Source: Trichosphaerium sp. ATCC 40318 (lineage: Eukaryota; Discosea; Flabellinia; Trichosidae). Taken from it: 64,000 bases of DNA. The notes under the pieces are model-generated. The model saw only the letters and a program-made list of their open reading frames with translations, was not told the DNA's origin and ran no database searches. The stretch spans positions 62,001 to 126,000 of the forward strand of contig JALMLS010000183.1 of NCBI GenBank assembly GCA_038496445.1, given 5' to 3'. Positions 11,144-20,785 of the stretch are shown here, one piece after another; positions within the stretch are counted from its first letter, which is position 1, and every line of letters starts with the position of its first letter. The position numbers were made by a program, and so were the translations under genes.

Positions 11144-11964
11144 CTAAAGCACTTTATTCAACATTGAACCCATCACTAAACGGGCAGGCTCTGAGAAAGA
11201 TTCTTCAACTATTTTGGTAATCAATTCTTGTTAACACATGCATAACGAGTCTTACCACCGCGACCAGTTATAGCGCTGGTTTCAAAGTATGAACAATTCA
11301 AACTTTTAGCAACCGCCATTGCTTCAACACAGTCTACCTAAGGAGGAAATATAACGCTTATGAATAGTACAGTAGCTGTATAGTAGTAACTTACCTGTCT
11401 TGGACCATTCAAATCAATTTTATTGCCAATAAGAACAAATTTCAAGCTTCTTTGAGAAATTTCTTTGGCATAAGATTTAGCAATCTCAAAGCTCTCAACA
11501 TTGTTTACATCAAAAACGATCATGGCACTTTGCCTAACACTATGAGCAATAACAGTCTATTTACAAAATTATCAACTATAACAATACCAATACATCAAAA
11601 CACTTACATGAAACCTTTCAGCTCCAGAACAGTCATTGATTGTAATTCTTACTTTTTTACCATCAACCCTCATTATTGCACGTTCAACCTTTGTAATTGT
11701 CATCAAGCAAATCCTACTAGTGTAAACAGTACCTCTAATACAATAGTTTCTGAATAAGTTAATAGAGTTTTAAAGTGTTTAAGGTAGTGTGTAAGAGCAC
11801 TCTTGCCTAGCATATGGTTACTCAAAGCTTAAATTCATTAAAATGTTACCACTGAAAGAGTTGCCTACCACATAAGTTGTAATGCTTGTATCATACTGTT
11901 TGCTAAATTATAGAGGTTAATTAAGACCAAAAGAAAGTACTAGTACTATAGCATATCCTCCCAT
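11144..11964 (-). CDS. atypical Ras-superfamily small GTPase, no lipidation motif
   Basis: Six introns are inferred. They join MGGYAI, TTYVVGNSFSGKSALTHYL (G1 P-loop GxxxxGKS), TYSETI (G2 Thr), VERAIMRVDGKKV, INDCSGAERF (G3), AMIVFDVNNVESFEIAK, LIGNKIDLNGPRQ (G4 NKxD), SYFETSAITGRG (G5) and VEESFSEPARLVM, ending MGSMLNKVL. All five G boxes are present and the length, about 170 residues, fits Ras/Rab. Two oddities stand out: the catalytic Gln of DxxGQE is Ala (DCSGAE), and the C terminus has no CAAX or CC prenylation motif. Slow or absent intrinsic hydrolysis and a cytosolic location are inferred. Exon 1 (six codons, start at 11964) is the least certain part. Confidence 0.8.
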
Positions 11965-12321
11965 TTTTGTTTATCACGCCATAGCAAGTGTGCACATGTC
12001 AGCATGAACTTGGTTTCATTGTGTATGAAATGAATGCTATTGTCCTTTATCCTATATACTGCATGCAATGATATAGAATGTGTAACAACCTACTGGTACT
12101 GTTAACAGAGTATGCTATAACGAGATTTGGACATGTACCTTCCTCTTTGATGAGTTGTATATAGTAAGTTGATGATCTGTCACAGATACAAATACTGTTG
12201 ATCTTCTAGTCAACCACGACAATAGCTATTGTTCAGGTTAGCTAACTTAAAAGCGTTTGGTAAATTAACGAACGTGGCTTTGTGTTTCTTGTTTTGGCCT
12301 TGTAATATGTAAAATAGACCC
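11965..12321. other. intergenic, no supported gene
   Basis: AT-rich spacer upstream of the GTPase gene and downstream of an F-box fragment. No conserved feature recognised on either strand. Confidence 0.35.
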
Positions 12322-12528
12322 TCAACACGTGAGGTAACGTGATGACTGATTCTTTTCTACAACATTGTTTGTACAAACAATATTTAACCTCTTTTTACGC
12401 ACTCTCAGTGTAGGTACTTCGGAAATTACGCATTGCCACCTTTTACAGACCCGCATCAACACAACAAGCCGTACTGGAGGGAAACCCTCGAGAATATAAA
12501 CAAACACATCCAAAATTAATGTATCCAT
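12322..12528 (-). CDS. F-box fragment or short F-box protein
   Basis: A 68-codon frame from ATG 12528 encodes MDTLILDVFVYILEGFPPVR followed by LVVLMRVCKRWQCVISEVPT, a good F-box match (hydrophobic helix, VCKRW). After about 45 residues the similarity ends, with a Lys/Arg stretch and a stop. No downstream exon with a partner domain was found before the GTPase gene, so this may be a truncated gene, a first exon whose partner I missed, or a stand-alone F-box. Confidence 0.5.
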   Translation of the reverse strand: MDTLILDVFVYILEGFPPVRLVVLMRVCKRWQCVISEVPTLRVRKKRLNIVCTNNVVEKNQSSRYLTC

Positions 12529-12697
12529 AATATCCTTGCTGCTGAGTTGTTATTAATGTGATTCAACTATTGATAAGCTCAGTCAAACCTATTCAAATGC
12601 TCTTCACTATTTTCTTTGTAAATCGGTTCAACAAGCAATTTTCTTCGAGAGTGTTGCTACTACGTATGACAGAAACCAAAGTATTATTCCCTTGTGC

Positions 12698-13100
12698 TAG
12701 AAAATTAACAAAAAGAGGTGGTAGCGTAGCGTGCCCCATAGTGTATTGGGCTCTACTGGAGCTGTAGCACCAGATAGAGCGCCTATGTTACGAAGAAGCT
12801 TCTGCCTCTTCGTTGCTGGTTGCAACGAAGTATGATTTTTCCCAACGCATGAATGCGATTGTATGCTTTTGCAAGGTTTACGAAGTATTATTACAATTGC
12901 AATTGGCATCCCGAGGTAATTAGTTTCCTTCGAAGTATAAACTCAGGTATGCCACGTTGGGAAGTTGGGGCACATCTACTATGCATCTCTACTGATAATT
13001 ATAAGAAGTAGTGTATTTAAGTAACAACATTGAGCAAAGAAATTTCTTGTGGTATTGAAAAGCAACGAAATTTCAAAAAGATGGAATAAGATAAGATTTA
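12698..13100 (+). repeat. arm 1 of a ~0.4 kb inverted duplication (partner 35214-35618)
   Basis: This stretch matches the reverse complement of 35214-35618 almost base for base, starting at CTAGAAAATTAACAAAAAG and ending at GGAATAAGATAAGATTTA. The arms are about 22 kb apart. No long open frame or domain is shared, so it is either a non-autonomous mobile element or a small segmental duplication. Confidence 0.85.
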
Positions 13101-13321
13101 GTGCTAGTCTATTTTAGCTGCACTACAGACGTTGTAGATGACAAGAGAAAGATTTCAGATCAGAATCACTCAATGCTAATCAAACGCGAGCATTTCGAAA
13201 ACTACAATCCAAGAAAGTGGCTTCGACTGCAATGAAATTATTAAAATAAAGAGTTTTATGAAAAGGCGATTTTATTCTTCGCCTCTTATGTACAAGTTTT
13301 TTTAATAGACTAACAATACAT
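13101..13321. other. spacer after the repeat arm
   Basis: Contains a short plus-strand frame (about 13140-13250) rich in Lys/Arg ending at a TAA. No start and no domain are visible. It could be the 3' end of an unrecognised exon. Confidence 0.25.
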
Positions 13322-16190
13322 TTAACACGAAACATACTTTGTCTGAACACCTAAAGAACCATGCATATCATACATAGACATTAATTCTGTACTAGTTGGA
13401 TTATGGCAAGTGAACACAAGTTCAGTATACGTAAGAGAAGTGACAACAGAAATATCAGACAAGTTTTGACATGGAACTAAATGTCGTGTAATACTTTCCT
13501 CTGGCGAAAGGTGTCCATATTCGTTAAGTATAGTATACAACGCATCTAAAGTGAGCATTAAAAATGGTTTGGTAATAGTTTGCTATGCGTACTATTATCA
13601 ACGTAATAAATTCTATCTGACACTGCTCCGACAAGTGAAGGCAACGTTGAGGATGGAAACCATTGCTGCTAGAGATAAAAAGTAAGCCCATATCAGGGAA
13701 TAACCGGTCTTACATTAACTCTGAAAAAATTAGCTCCAGTGACCTGTCAAGAAAGTGTTAGGTGACAGATGATAAGAAATTTTTTTTTTGGAGGAACTTG
13801 ATCTGACGTACTGTTGAGCTTTCGCCGCTTGTTTGGAGCTGTACTTCCCACATACTAATTGATTCACCTTGGTTTTCAGATATGACAAACAATGTATCGA
13901 ATTCCGCAGTATGTACAAATTGAAGCTTAGTAGCATTGAATGGCACAATCACATCGAATTCCTGGTTTGTTGTGAATAAATTAATGCGTGGTTGCTCAGT
14001 CTCAGATCCTGATACAACGAATATGTTATCTGTTACGTGAGTTGTTAGTAAGAGCTTAATGAATTGATCTGAATAAAAAACGTTTAAAGAGCTGACTCCT
14101 AACTAGAGTAGGACTGCCACATTTTTGAGCTAAAATTTTTGGTGAAAAATGTAAACGAAAATTGAGAGTTTGGGTTCTTGCTGTTGAAAGAGAAAACTAA
14201 CCTTTTAAAGTTCCTATATCGTATGCCATTGGTACATCAATTAGAAATGACCATTCCTCGCCATCATATACATAAACCTAAATAAGTTAAAAAGAAAATC
14301 CTTTCAAAAGAAAACAAAAAGCAAATTCGTCGAAATTACACCTACCTGCGTCATCCCAACTTCCGGTAAGAGAGTCACCAATGCATTCAAGCTATTCACT
14401 CCTTCAAAGAACTTAACACTCGTGGCACCAAAATACCAATTTGTGGAAGCTTCTACTAAAGTACAACTTATATGCGAAGCACAGTAAAGTGGTGGACTAT
14501 TAAAGAACAAGTTAATCAAGACATTTGATGATGAGGCTTATGTGTACTTGGTATCATTAGCGTTTATAACAGCAATATATCTTCCGTTTGTTAAAATGTG
14601 AGTGCTGGGCGCATTGAAAGTGGCAACAAGCCTCAATGACGCTAGTTGGTCGTTACAAAAACAGAAAAAGTTGAAGGAAAAAAAAAAGGTACCAGATGAA
14701 TGTAGAAACACCGTGGAAACAAGTAGGTTGGATGATAATATCAGAGTACCACCAGGATAACTGGCTGTATCTTTGATATTACCTACAAAGAGATCCAAAG
14801 GCTTGGGTAAAGGACCAACAAGCGCTGATACTTGATTTTGCTGAAAAACCACTGCTTTTGTTGTTTGTTGGCAGGTTGTATTACCGTTATCTGTTGATGG
14901 GCCGAAACTTGTAGGTGTTGGGCCGAAATTTGCAGGTGTTGGTCCGGCGTTGTTAGTTTCTGGTGGTACTACTACTTCACCATCAGACTACTGTTTTGTC
15001 AGTAAATTCATGCACACATGTAAATTTTTTTTTTTACTATTTCGCTACTCTTATCACGTGCTTGTTTTTTTGCAGATAAAAACGATACTGATAGAACTAG
15101 AGCAATAAGGCATAATACACTAAATATACCAAATCCCTGTAGTAAAGAAAAAGTAAGTATAAAAGTCGTTGTGCACGTGAAAATGTCAGTGAAAGTTCAA
15201 CCTATTTTTTTTTGGTTTTTTTCTTTTTTTTTTTTTGGGGTACCATTGCGAGTTTATTGTCTTGAAGCCAAGGTAAACGTGTGTCAATGCTTCTCATAAA
15301 GTCTTCATCAAGTTCTATAGCCATTGCCTTTTCAGCATTCTTTCTTACTTTCAAATCATTCCAAACATTACTTAGCCTCTCAAGAATAGAACTACCAGCA
15401 AACCACGTCTCTTCAACATTACCAATATCAAATTCCTTGGCTACAAAAAATATGGTTAAACAACCCAAACAATAAAGCATAGAGTCATCGTACCATGATG
15501 AATGAGATTTGTTGCATTTTCTTCGATAAGAGAAACTTCTAAACTATAGTCTGGTACGCCACTTGGAGAGAACGTTGCAGCTTCAACAATACTACCAAGC
15601 TCATGTTCTTCGTCATTAACGGTGTTCTGGGTACTCTCAGGTGATTTTTCTTGTAATTGGTGCTGCTTTTTTCTTTTCGGTTCTATAGTATCAGCATCAT
15701 CTGCGTTGATATCACTTGCTTTACTAGTCTCAATACTTCTTTTGCTCTACAAGCAAACGCATTATTCTTAATGAAATATAAATAACTGAAGAGTAAGCTT
15801 ACCGATGCGCTTGGTGCCTTTACGCCCTCTTTGAACTGAAAGCGAGTAAGAAATTTAATTTCAATGAAACTTGACTTGTTCACGTTTTTTCTTTGGATGA
15901 AATAAAATGGCTGTCACTAAACAGTACCCGAGTTATAATGACTTCTTCTGTTAGTACGGTATCATTTAACACATCTCCATCATTTATAACGATTGTAGCG
16001 CGAAGCTATGACGAATTTTAAAGGAAAAAAAAAAACCACATGAAAAATAAAACGCCAAAGCATCACGTGCTTTGTTATTCTCACCTTTGCCACAACACCA
16101 TTCTTGTTGTTTTTTATCCAAATGTCTTGGTAAGTCACATGTCCAAAGTTTACCAAGCAAGATATCTTAAAACAACCTTCATCGTATGAT
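13322..16190 (-). CDS. large single-pass membrane protein, unknown family
   Basis: A multi-exon minus-strand gene ends at 13322. In protein order it shows an N-terminal beta-rich part (GCFKISCLVNFGHVTYQDIW, TIVINDGDVLNDTVLTEEV), a basic/acidic linker (IEPKRKKQHQLQEK), and a helical block (EETWFAGSSILERLSNVWND, MRSIDTRLPWLQDNKLAM). A membrane segment (FGIFSVLCLIALVLSVSFL) follows, then a linker with GPTPANFGPTPTSFGPSTD repeats and a long ectodomain (LDLFVGNIKDTASYPGG, TFNAPSTHILTNGRYIAV, SCTLVEASTNWYFGA, VYVYDGEEWSFLIDVPMAYD). The predicted orientation is N-in, C-out. Introns carry T-rich tracts. The true start is not resolved and coding-like sequence continues upstream to about 16400. I know no matching family. 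An apparent plus-strand frame at 16186-16518 is antisense. Confidence 0.6.
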
Positions 16191-17407
16191 GTCTTCCACT
16201 TCCTTGTTAATTTTTTTAAAACAAGTCTTTTTGAGTTTACTGGTTTTTTGCATTTGTTCGCCAGTAAAAACCGATAATATTCAATTTTTCACGCACCTCA
16301 CGCTCGTGTCCGTATGCTCCGATGCATTAAAAACGACCCAGTTTGATATTAAGTTTTTTGGAACTACAGACCCACAAGGTATCAAATCGAACTGTCTGAG
16401 CTCTGTAGCTTCGCTACAACCAGAAATCTACAGCGTCTGTTACTTTTTACGTTACACGGTTTGTAGATACACGTACCGTTATATGTACGACATTCCAGCG
16501 CGATGCCTTACGATTTAAACGTACTTGATTTAAAAAACATTTAGCGTCCTCCCATTTACGTAAACTCGGATATATTTTAAACTCAAGCCTTTAGAACACT
16601 TAGTGCTATATAAATAAAGGTAAATTTATACCTTGGCTGTGTCATATACTGAGGATAAGGAATATAAACCAGCAGTTAAGTTGTACTTAAAAAGTCGACG
16701 TCAGTCGCACCATGCAATCGACCTTATAATTTGAAATTTCTATGCGCATTCGCCGTTTACACTGCTGGTGACATCGTAGCATCCCAATAGCTTGTTAAAG
16801 AGATTTACGCTTGCTTCAATTGTCACGTGCCTAACTACATCACATAATTTGTTAGAGGTTAACCAAATATTGATGGGCAGCGTTTTCTTTGTTACTGCGA
16901 TTTAGTGGTACTTACTTGAGGTGTTGATGGTGGCTAGAGTTGTGAGTGATACTGCATGGATGGTGAAGAACCATGAGCCTCTTTTTAGAGTGTACTCATA
17001 CTTAGAACTTCAAAATAGAGCAAATAAATTTGTAAGGTATGAAGTGATCTGGAAGTTTAACAATCATCTCAACTTGGTGCATAAAGTATGTTGGTTTGAA
17101 TCATTTGAGTTGCTAGTTTCATAGCTTCGCTTATTTGTAAAGTGCTTTCCATTGAAGTACAGACCGCTAATAATGAAACGAAATAATTTTATCAATACAT
17201 TATAAAGTTGCATGATTCTCACTGTCAATGTGAGTGTTGAATGGTTTTGTTAGTGAGAATTGAGCATTTAGAAATTGGCACTAAAACAGCTATTCGGTTT
17301 GAAGGCCAGAACGAACCATAAGCAACGTTGAACCTGAAAAAGAAAAAGCGCAGGGCAAGTACTACAAAAATAAGATGCAAACGTGTGTTTATTGTGTTGG
17401 AATACAT
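16191..17407. other. possible 5' exons of the upstream membrane-protein gene; otherwise intergenic
   Basis: Minus-strand segments with coding character occur at about 16300-16440 (PKNLISNWVVFNASEHTD) and near 16560-16690. They may be 5' exons of the gene ending at 13322, but I could not link them securely. The remainder to 17407 shows no supported gene. Confidence 0.3.
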
Positions 17408-17848
17408 TCAGAGTCTGATGATATCAAATGTTTCATCCTGGCCGTTTGGTGTTTCAAGGTGAATACGTTGAAAGTTTGACTGCCCAGGTCCAGCATCAAT
17501 CACATAGGCGGTAGGATAACGACCAATAGATGTCGGACCTGAAGTCGAAGTGAGCGTCCATCGTTGTCTTCCTTCACCACTATTACAATAGTTACAATAC
17601 AGCGCAGATCCATGGTGTTCTGCTTCCATACAAAGATCAAGTTTAATGTTTCTAATCTGGTAAATATTAGGTAAGAGTTCATTCATGTCCCACCATTGGC
17701 TCGATAGCTCTGGATTTGACCGTATCAAAGCAGGGCCATAGCCTCGTATTCCAATAGCAAAGGGGGTGCCTGTTTTTACAATCTGTACTCTATAGGCAGT
17801 ACATAAGGTAGCAACGCATAAGATGAAGAGAAGAGACGGTGTGTGCAT
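17408..17848 (-). CDS. secreted beta-trefoil (ricin B-lectin-like) protein
   Basis: An intronless frame of 146 codons starts at ATG 17848 with a signal peptide (MHTPSLLFILCVATLCTAYR). The mature part shows trefoil-type repeats: FAIGIRGYGPALIRSNPELS with WWDM, LCMEAEHHGSALYCNYCNSG ending RQRWTL, and AYVIDAGPGQSNFQRIHLE. The pattern of a Cys-containing subdomain followed by QxW-like RQRW is characteristic of small secreted trefoil proteins that bind sugars. No catalytic domain is attached. Neighbouring genes give no functional hint. An extracellular lectin or inhibitor role is inferred, and the family call rests on pattern alone. Confidence 0.7.
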   Translation of the reverse strand: MHTPSLLFILCVATLCTAYRVQIVKTGTPFAIGIRGYGPALIRSNPELSSQWWDMNELLPNIYQIRNIKLDLCMEAEHHGSALYCNYCNSGEGRQRWTLTSTSGPTSIGRYPTAYVIDAGPGQSNFQRIHLETPNGQDETFDIIRL

Positions 17849-18840
17849 TGTGTGTGTTTAGCGTTTATGTTGATATCACACAGTTTGTTGTGCTACGTTT
17901 AACGCTGTCAATGTGAACGGTATTTCTGGTAGAATCGCTAGTACCAGCGCACTACATTAAAAATAGCTACCTAATGAGTATGTGGTTACAAAGTTGTTGT
18001 TTCTATTGACGCTTTGCTAACATCAACATAAATATAGGCTTATGATAACCTTAAGATACACCAGCGCATGAAAATAACAAAGTAGAGAACAAGTGTGCTT
18101 GTAATTGGAATAAAGAGTCCAAAATAAAAATAGGTTTTTGTTACGTACACTTAAAGAGACTACATCAGCAAAACTCAAAAAACAAAGATGATATAGATGG
18201 GATATTGTCTTGTAAGCTGGAATCCAAACTTGGCTTTGAAGGATACGCTTACATGTTGATCGTTTATCTCTTGTTGTTTAAAACTGCGATAATAAAAAAT
18301 GTTTTGAATCAACGCGTTTGAAGCTCAGATATTTATAGAAAAATCACAGTGATGTAAACCAGTTCGTCGTTTTAAAACGGGCCGCCTGAAAACGGTTTTC
18401 GTGTTTGGTTTTGTTCTTACCACACTTTACATACACATTACAGATTCATAGTTTTGTGTTTTCGTATCAGCCAATAGTTTTGAATCACACGTGATTTTAA
18501 TCGTTTTCACGGTTTTTAAACGTCGACAACCGAAAAGTGTTCACCAAATGGCTTTCTTGCTTTAATATTGGTCTCACAACGCTACAGAGCGCATAAAACG
18601 GATAAGTATTGTGTTGGTTGTATAGGTTCAGCTAAAGTCCGAAAATAAAATAGTTAGGCGAAATACTACGTTGCCATTGGTTTATTTTAGGCGAAAGAGT
18701 TGAGCTGCATAGTTGTGGTTATGGTTTTGATAAAGTTTGCTTGATAAGGGAATAGTGGAACACAATACAAGAGCAGATCAAATCCGCGCTTATCTTGCCT
18801 CGTTTTTTTATTTGTTTTCGGGTCAGCAGTCCCAAAAAAT
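17849..18840. other. intergenic, no supported gene
   Basis: AT-rich sequence upstream of the trefoil gene. No domain, RNA gene or repeat of note was recognised. Confidence 0.35.
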
Positions 18841-19200
18841 AGGTGCTAAAGAACCTGTTATGATTATCACTTACCCACTCATTAACAAAAAATACATGTC
18901 CTCAGCCCTTGTGTACAACTAAACAACGCTCAGAAGTAAGCCAATATCTTTATAATTTATTTAGGACAATTTACTGCTCTTCGAATACCAACCTTAGCCT
19001 TGCTACCACCTTCGCTTTATGGTTGGTTATTGTTATGTAATGCTTTGCTTTGGGATTGTTATTTCATGTATGGGAGTAGTTCCAAATAATTGCCTGGAAA
19101 TTATTTGCTGTCAATACATTTGCGTACCTTTCAATTCAGACCATTGCAATGACATGTGATATCATTGGTGTATACACGGCACAGAATAATGCAACTTGGC
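18841..19200 (-). pseudogene. decayed inverted partial copy of the F-box/pseudophosphatase gene
   Basis: The reverse complement matches 3' exon and flank sequence of the gene at 6080-7461. Shared blocks include the region around ACGCAAA..GTATTTGAC (exon 4), ATACATGAAATAACAA (exon 5), CATAACAATAACCAACCATAA (the end of the CDS) and about 180 bp of 3' flank to ACAGGTTCTTTA. The stretch between exon 4 and exon 5 is deleted, with exon 4 sequence breaking off shortly after the AATTATTTG. Further upstream homology (FC-A-Y-T-P-M) is more diverged. It cannot encode the domain and is a truncated duplicate about 11 kb from its source. Confidence 0.8.
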
Positions 19201-20200
19201 GTGTATTTTCTATATGATAAGTGTTAGATGAGTGGCTCGATACTGTGGCTAATAGGAAAAATCGAGGAATGTGTTGAAGAAAAAGTTCAAATGCCTATAG
19301 TTTTATTCATGACTCAAAAACAACATCTCACAGATAGGTTTGTTTAGATTTCAATTTAGTACGCTTACAAGTACAAATAAATACACTGAGCACGCGCTGT
19401 AGCACCGTAGAGTAATACAATAGCTTCAGAGACCAATATGTAGTTGGAAAATTCTCTCATGCATAGTTAGAATTGCGTATCGCCTTACTTTCGCGTCTGC
19501 CGTGCGAGTATAGAGTGCCTGTGCCTGCTTTTTGTAGTATTTATTGTGGATTATACATTGTCTAGGTTACTGCAAAGGTTTTCGTGGCTCAAAGCAGTCG
19601 CAAACCTGTGGCATCACTTTGCCTTCAATGAATTGCACACCAGAGCTTGTACCCGTCAGTTCTGCCAGAATATGTATCACGATTGCATTTGAGTAAGAAG
19701 ATAATGGTATGAACGCCTGAAAACAACTTGAGAACTTCATCAGTTTAATAGCGATGTTGCTTGCAATATTGTTGTAAGTAAGAAATCTTAGCACTCTTGC
19801 ATCTAGTAAAACAATGTGCAAATTTACTGACTGCAAACATGTAACGCTAACCAAAAAAAAAAGGCAAATTATGTAACAAAAAGACGGAGAGTGTAGTAAT
19901 CTAGAGGCTTATTATTTATAGTACAATCTGTGCAAACAACAAAAAGTTGGTCATTCGTTTTGTAGTTGAACAGTAGTTTTTTTATGTGAGATTGATGTTG
20001 TAAATTTCAACTGAATCCTTATACGAAACAAACGCAGATTTGTTTGTATTAAAATAAGCAGAAGCTTGATACATGGAGTTTGCTGAATTAAAAATATGTG
20101 TAAGTAAATAAATCAAAAGATATTCGAGAAGAGGCAGTCATTAGCAAAACTTTTTGTTTCACTTTTAGCTTTAGAGCTGTAATTCGCTGTTTTGGAGACA
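19201..20200. other. intergenic with one weak minus-strand frame
   Basis: The minus frame 19567-19854 (ends FEPRKPLQ) has mixed hydrophobic content but no domain, no signal and no splice support. I see nothing else. Confidence 0.3.
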
Positions 20201-20475
20201 TAATATTTTCCACCAGAAAAACACTAAAATCCACTCGAGTGGATTTTGGTACCTAGCACATATTAACCTGTGCTGCCACACCCACCAATGGATGACATTT
20301 TGTGAGCGAAGTCGGGTTCTTGTCCCGAGCAAAGCGACGGGCCTGACCGAAAGCGAACAGTCCTCTATATTAGCTTGCATTCGCTGTCCCATACTCGAAT
20401 AGTGTAAAACCAAAACTGGAATACAAATAATCCACTTGAGTGGATTTTAGCCCATATTTTGTGGAAAATGTGTCG
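20201..20475. mobile_element. MITE-like element with ~45-bp terminal inverted repeats
   Basis: The left end (ATTTTCCACCAGAAAA then CTAAAATCCACTCGAG) recurs inverted at the right end (ATTTTCCACAAAATA then CTAAAATCCACTCAAG when read from the other strand). Each end contains a near-palindrome AATCCACTYGAGTGGATT (20228-20249 and 20429-20448). The interior (~190 bp) is more GC-rich and has no coding potential. Size and structure fit a non-autonomous DNA transposon. I could not identify a target-site duplication with certainty. Confidence 0.65.
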
Positions 20476-20785
20476 TCTGTTGCTGTTTTCGATACGCCAA
20501 CTCATAAGAAATCTCATAATTTTATGCTCAGTTTCAAAACGTCTTCGCGTTTCCTTTAATTTGCTGTGGTGTAAGCGTTCATACAAGTTCTATATGGGAC
20601 CCAAAAAAATAGCCATTTAAATGATGGTGATATGTGTACATGCTTCCGCTATAAATCCGAGTATGACATACAATAAAATAAAAAAACATCTCGTTAACAG
20701 TCAAAGAGTGTCAATACGAGAACGCCAATAAAAGCTGCACTGACTGCAAAACACCCAACGCGGGAGAAGTATCTTTTGTGCTAGA
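20476..20785. other. 5' flank of the beta-helix gene
   Basis: AT-rich upstream region with no separate gene. It presumably contains the promoter of the gene starting at 20786. Confidence 0.35.

Noticed and set aside
12697-12909. Open frame shared by both inverted-duplication arms (also 35328-35528)
   Set aside because: The frame is conserved only because the DNA is duplicated. Start sites differ, no domain is seen, and substitutions disrupt one end.
16186-16518. Plus-strand hydrophobic frame beginning MMSSTSLLIFLKQV
   Set aside because: The first part overlaps minus-strand coding exons that read GCFKISCLVNFGHVTYQDIW. No plus-strand splice partners were found.
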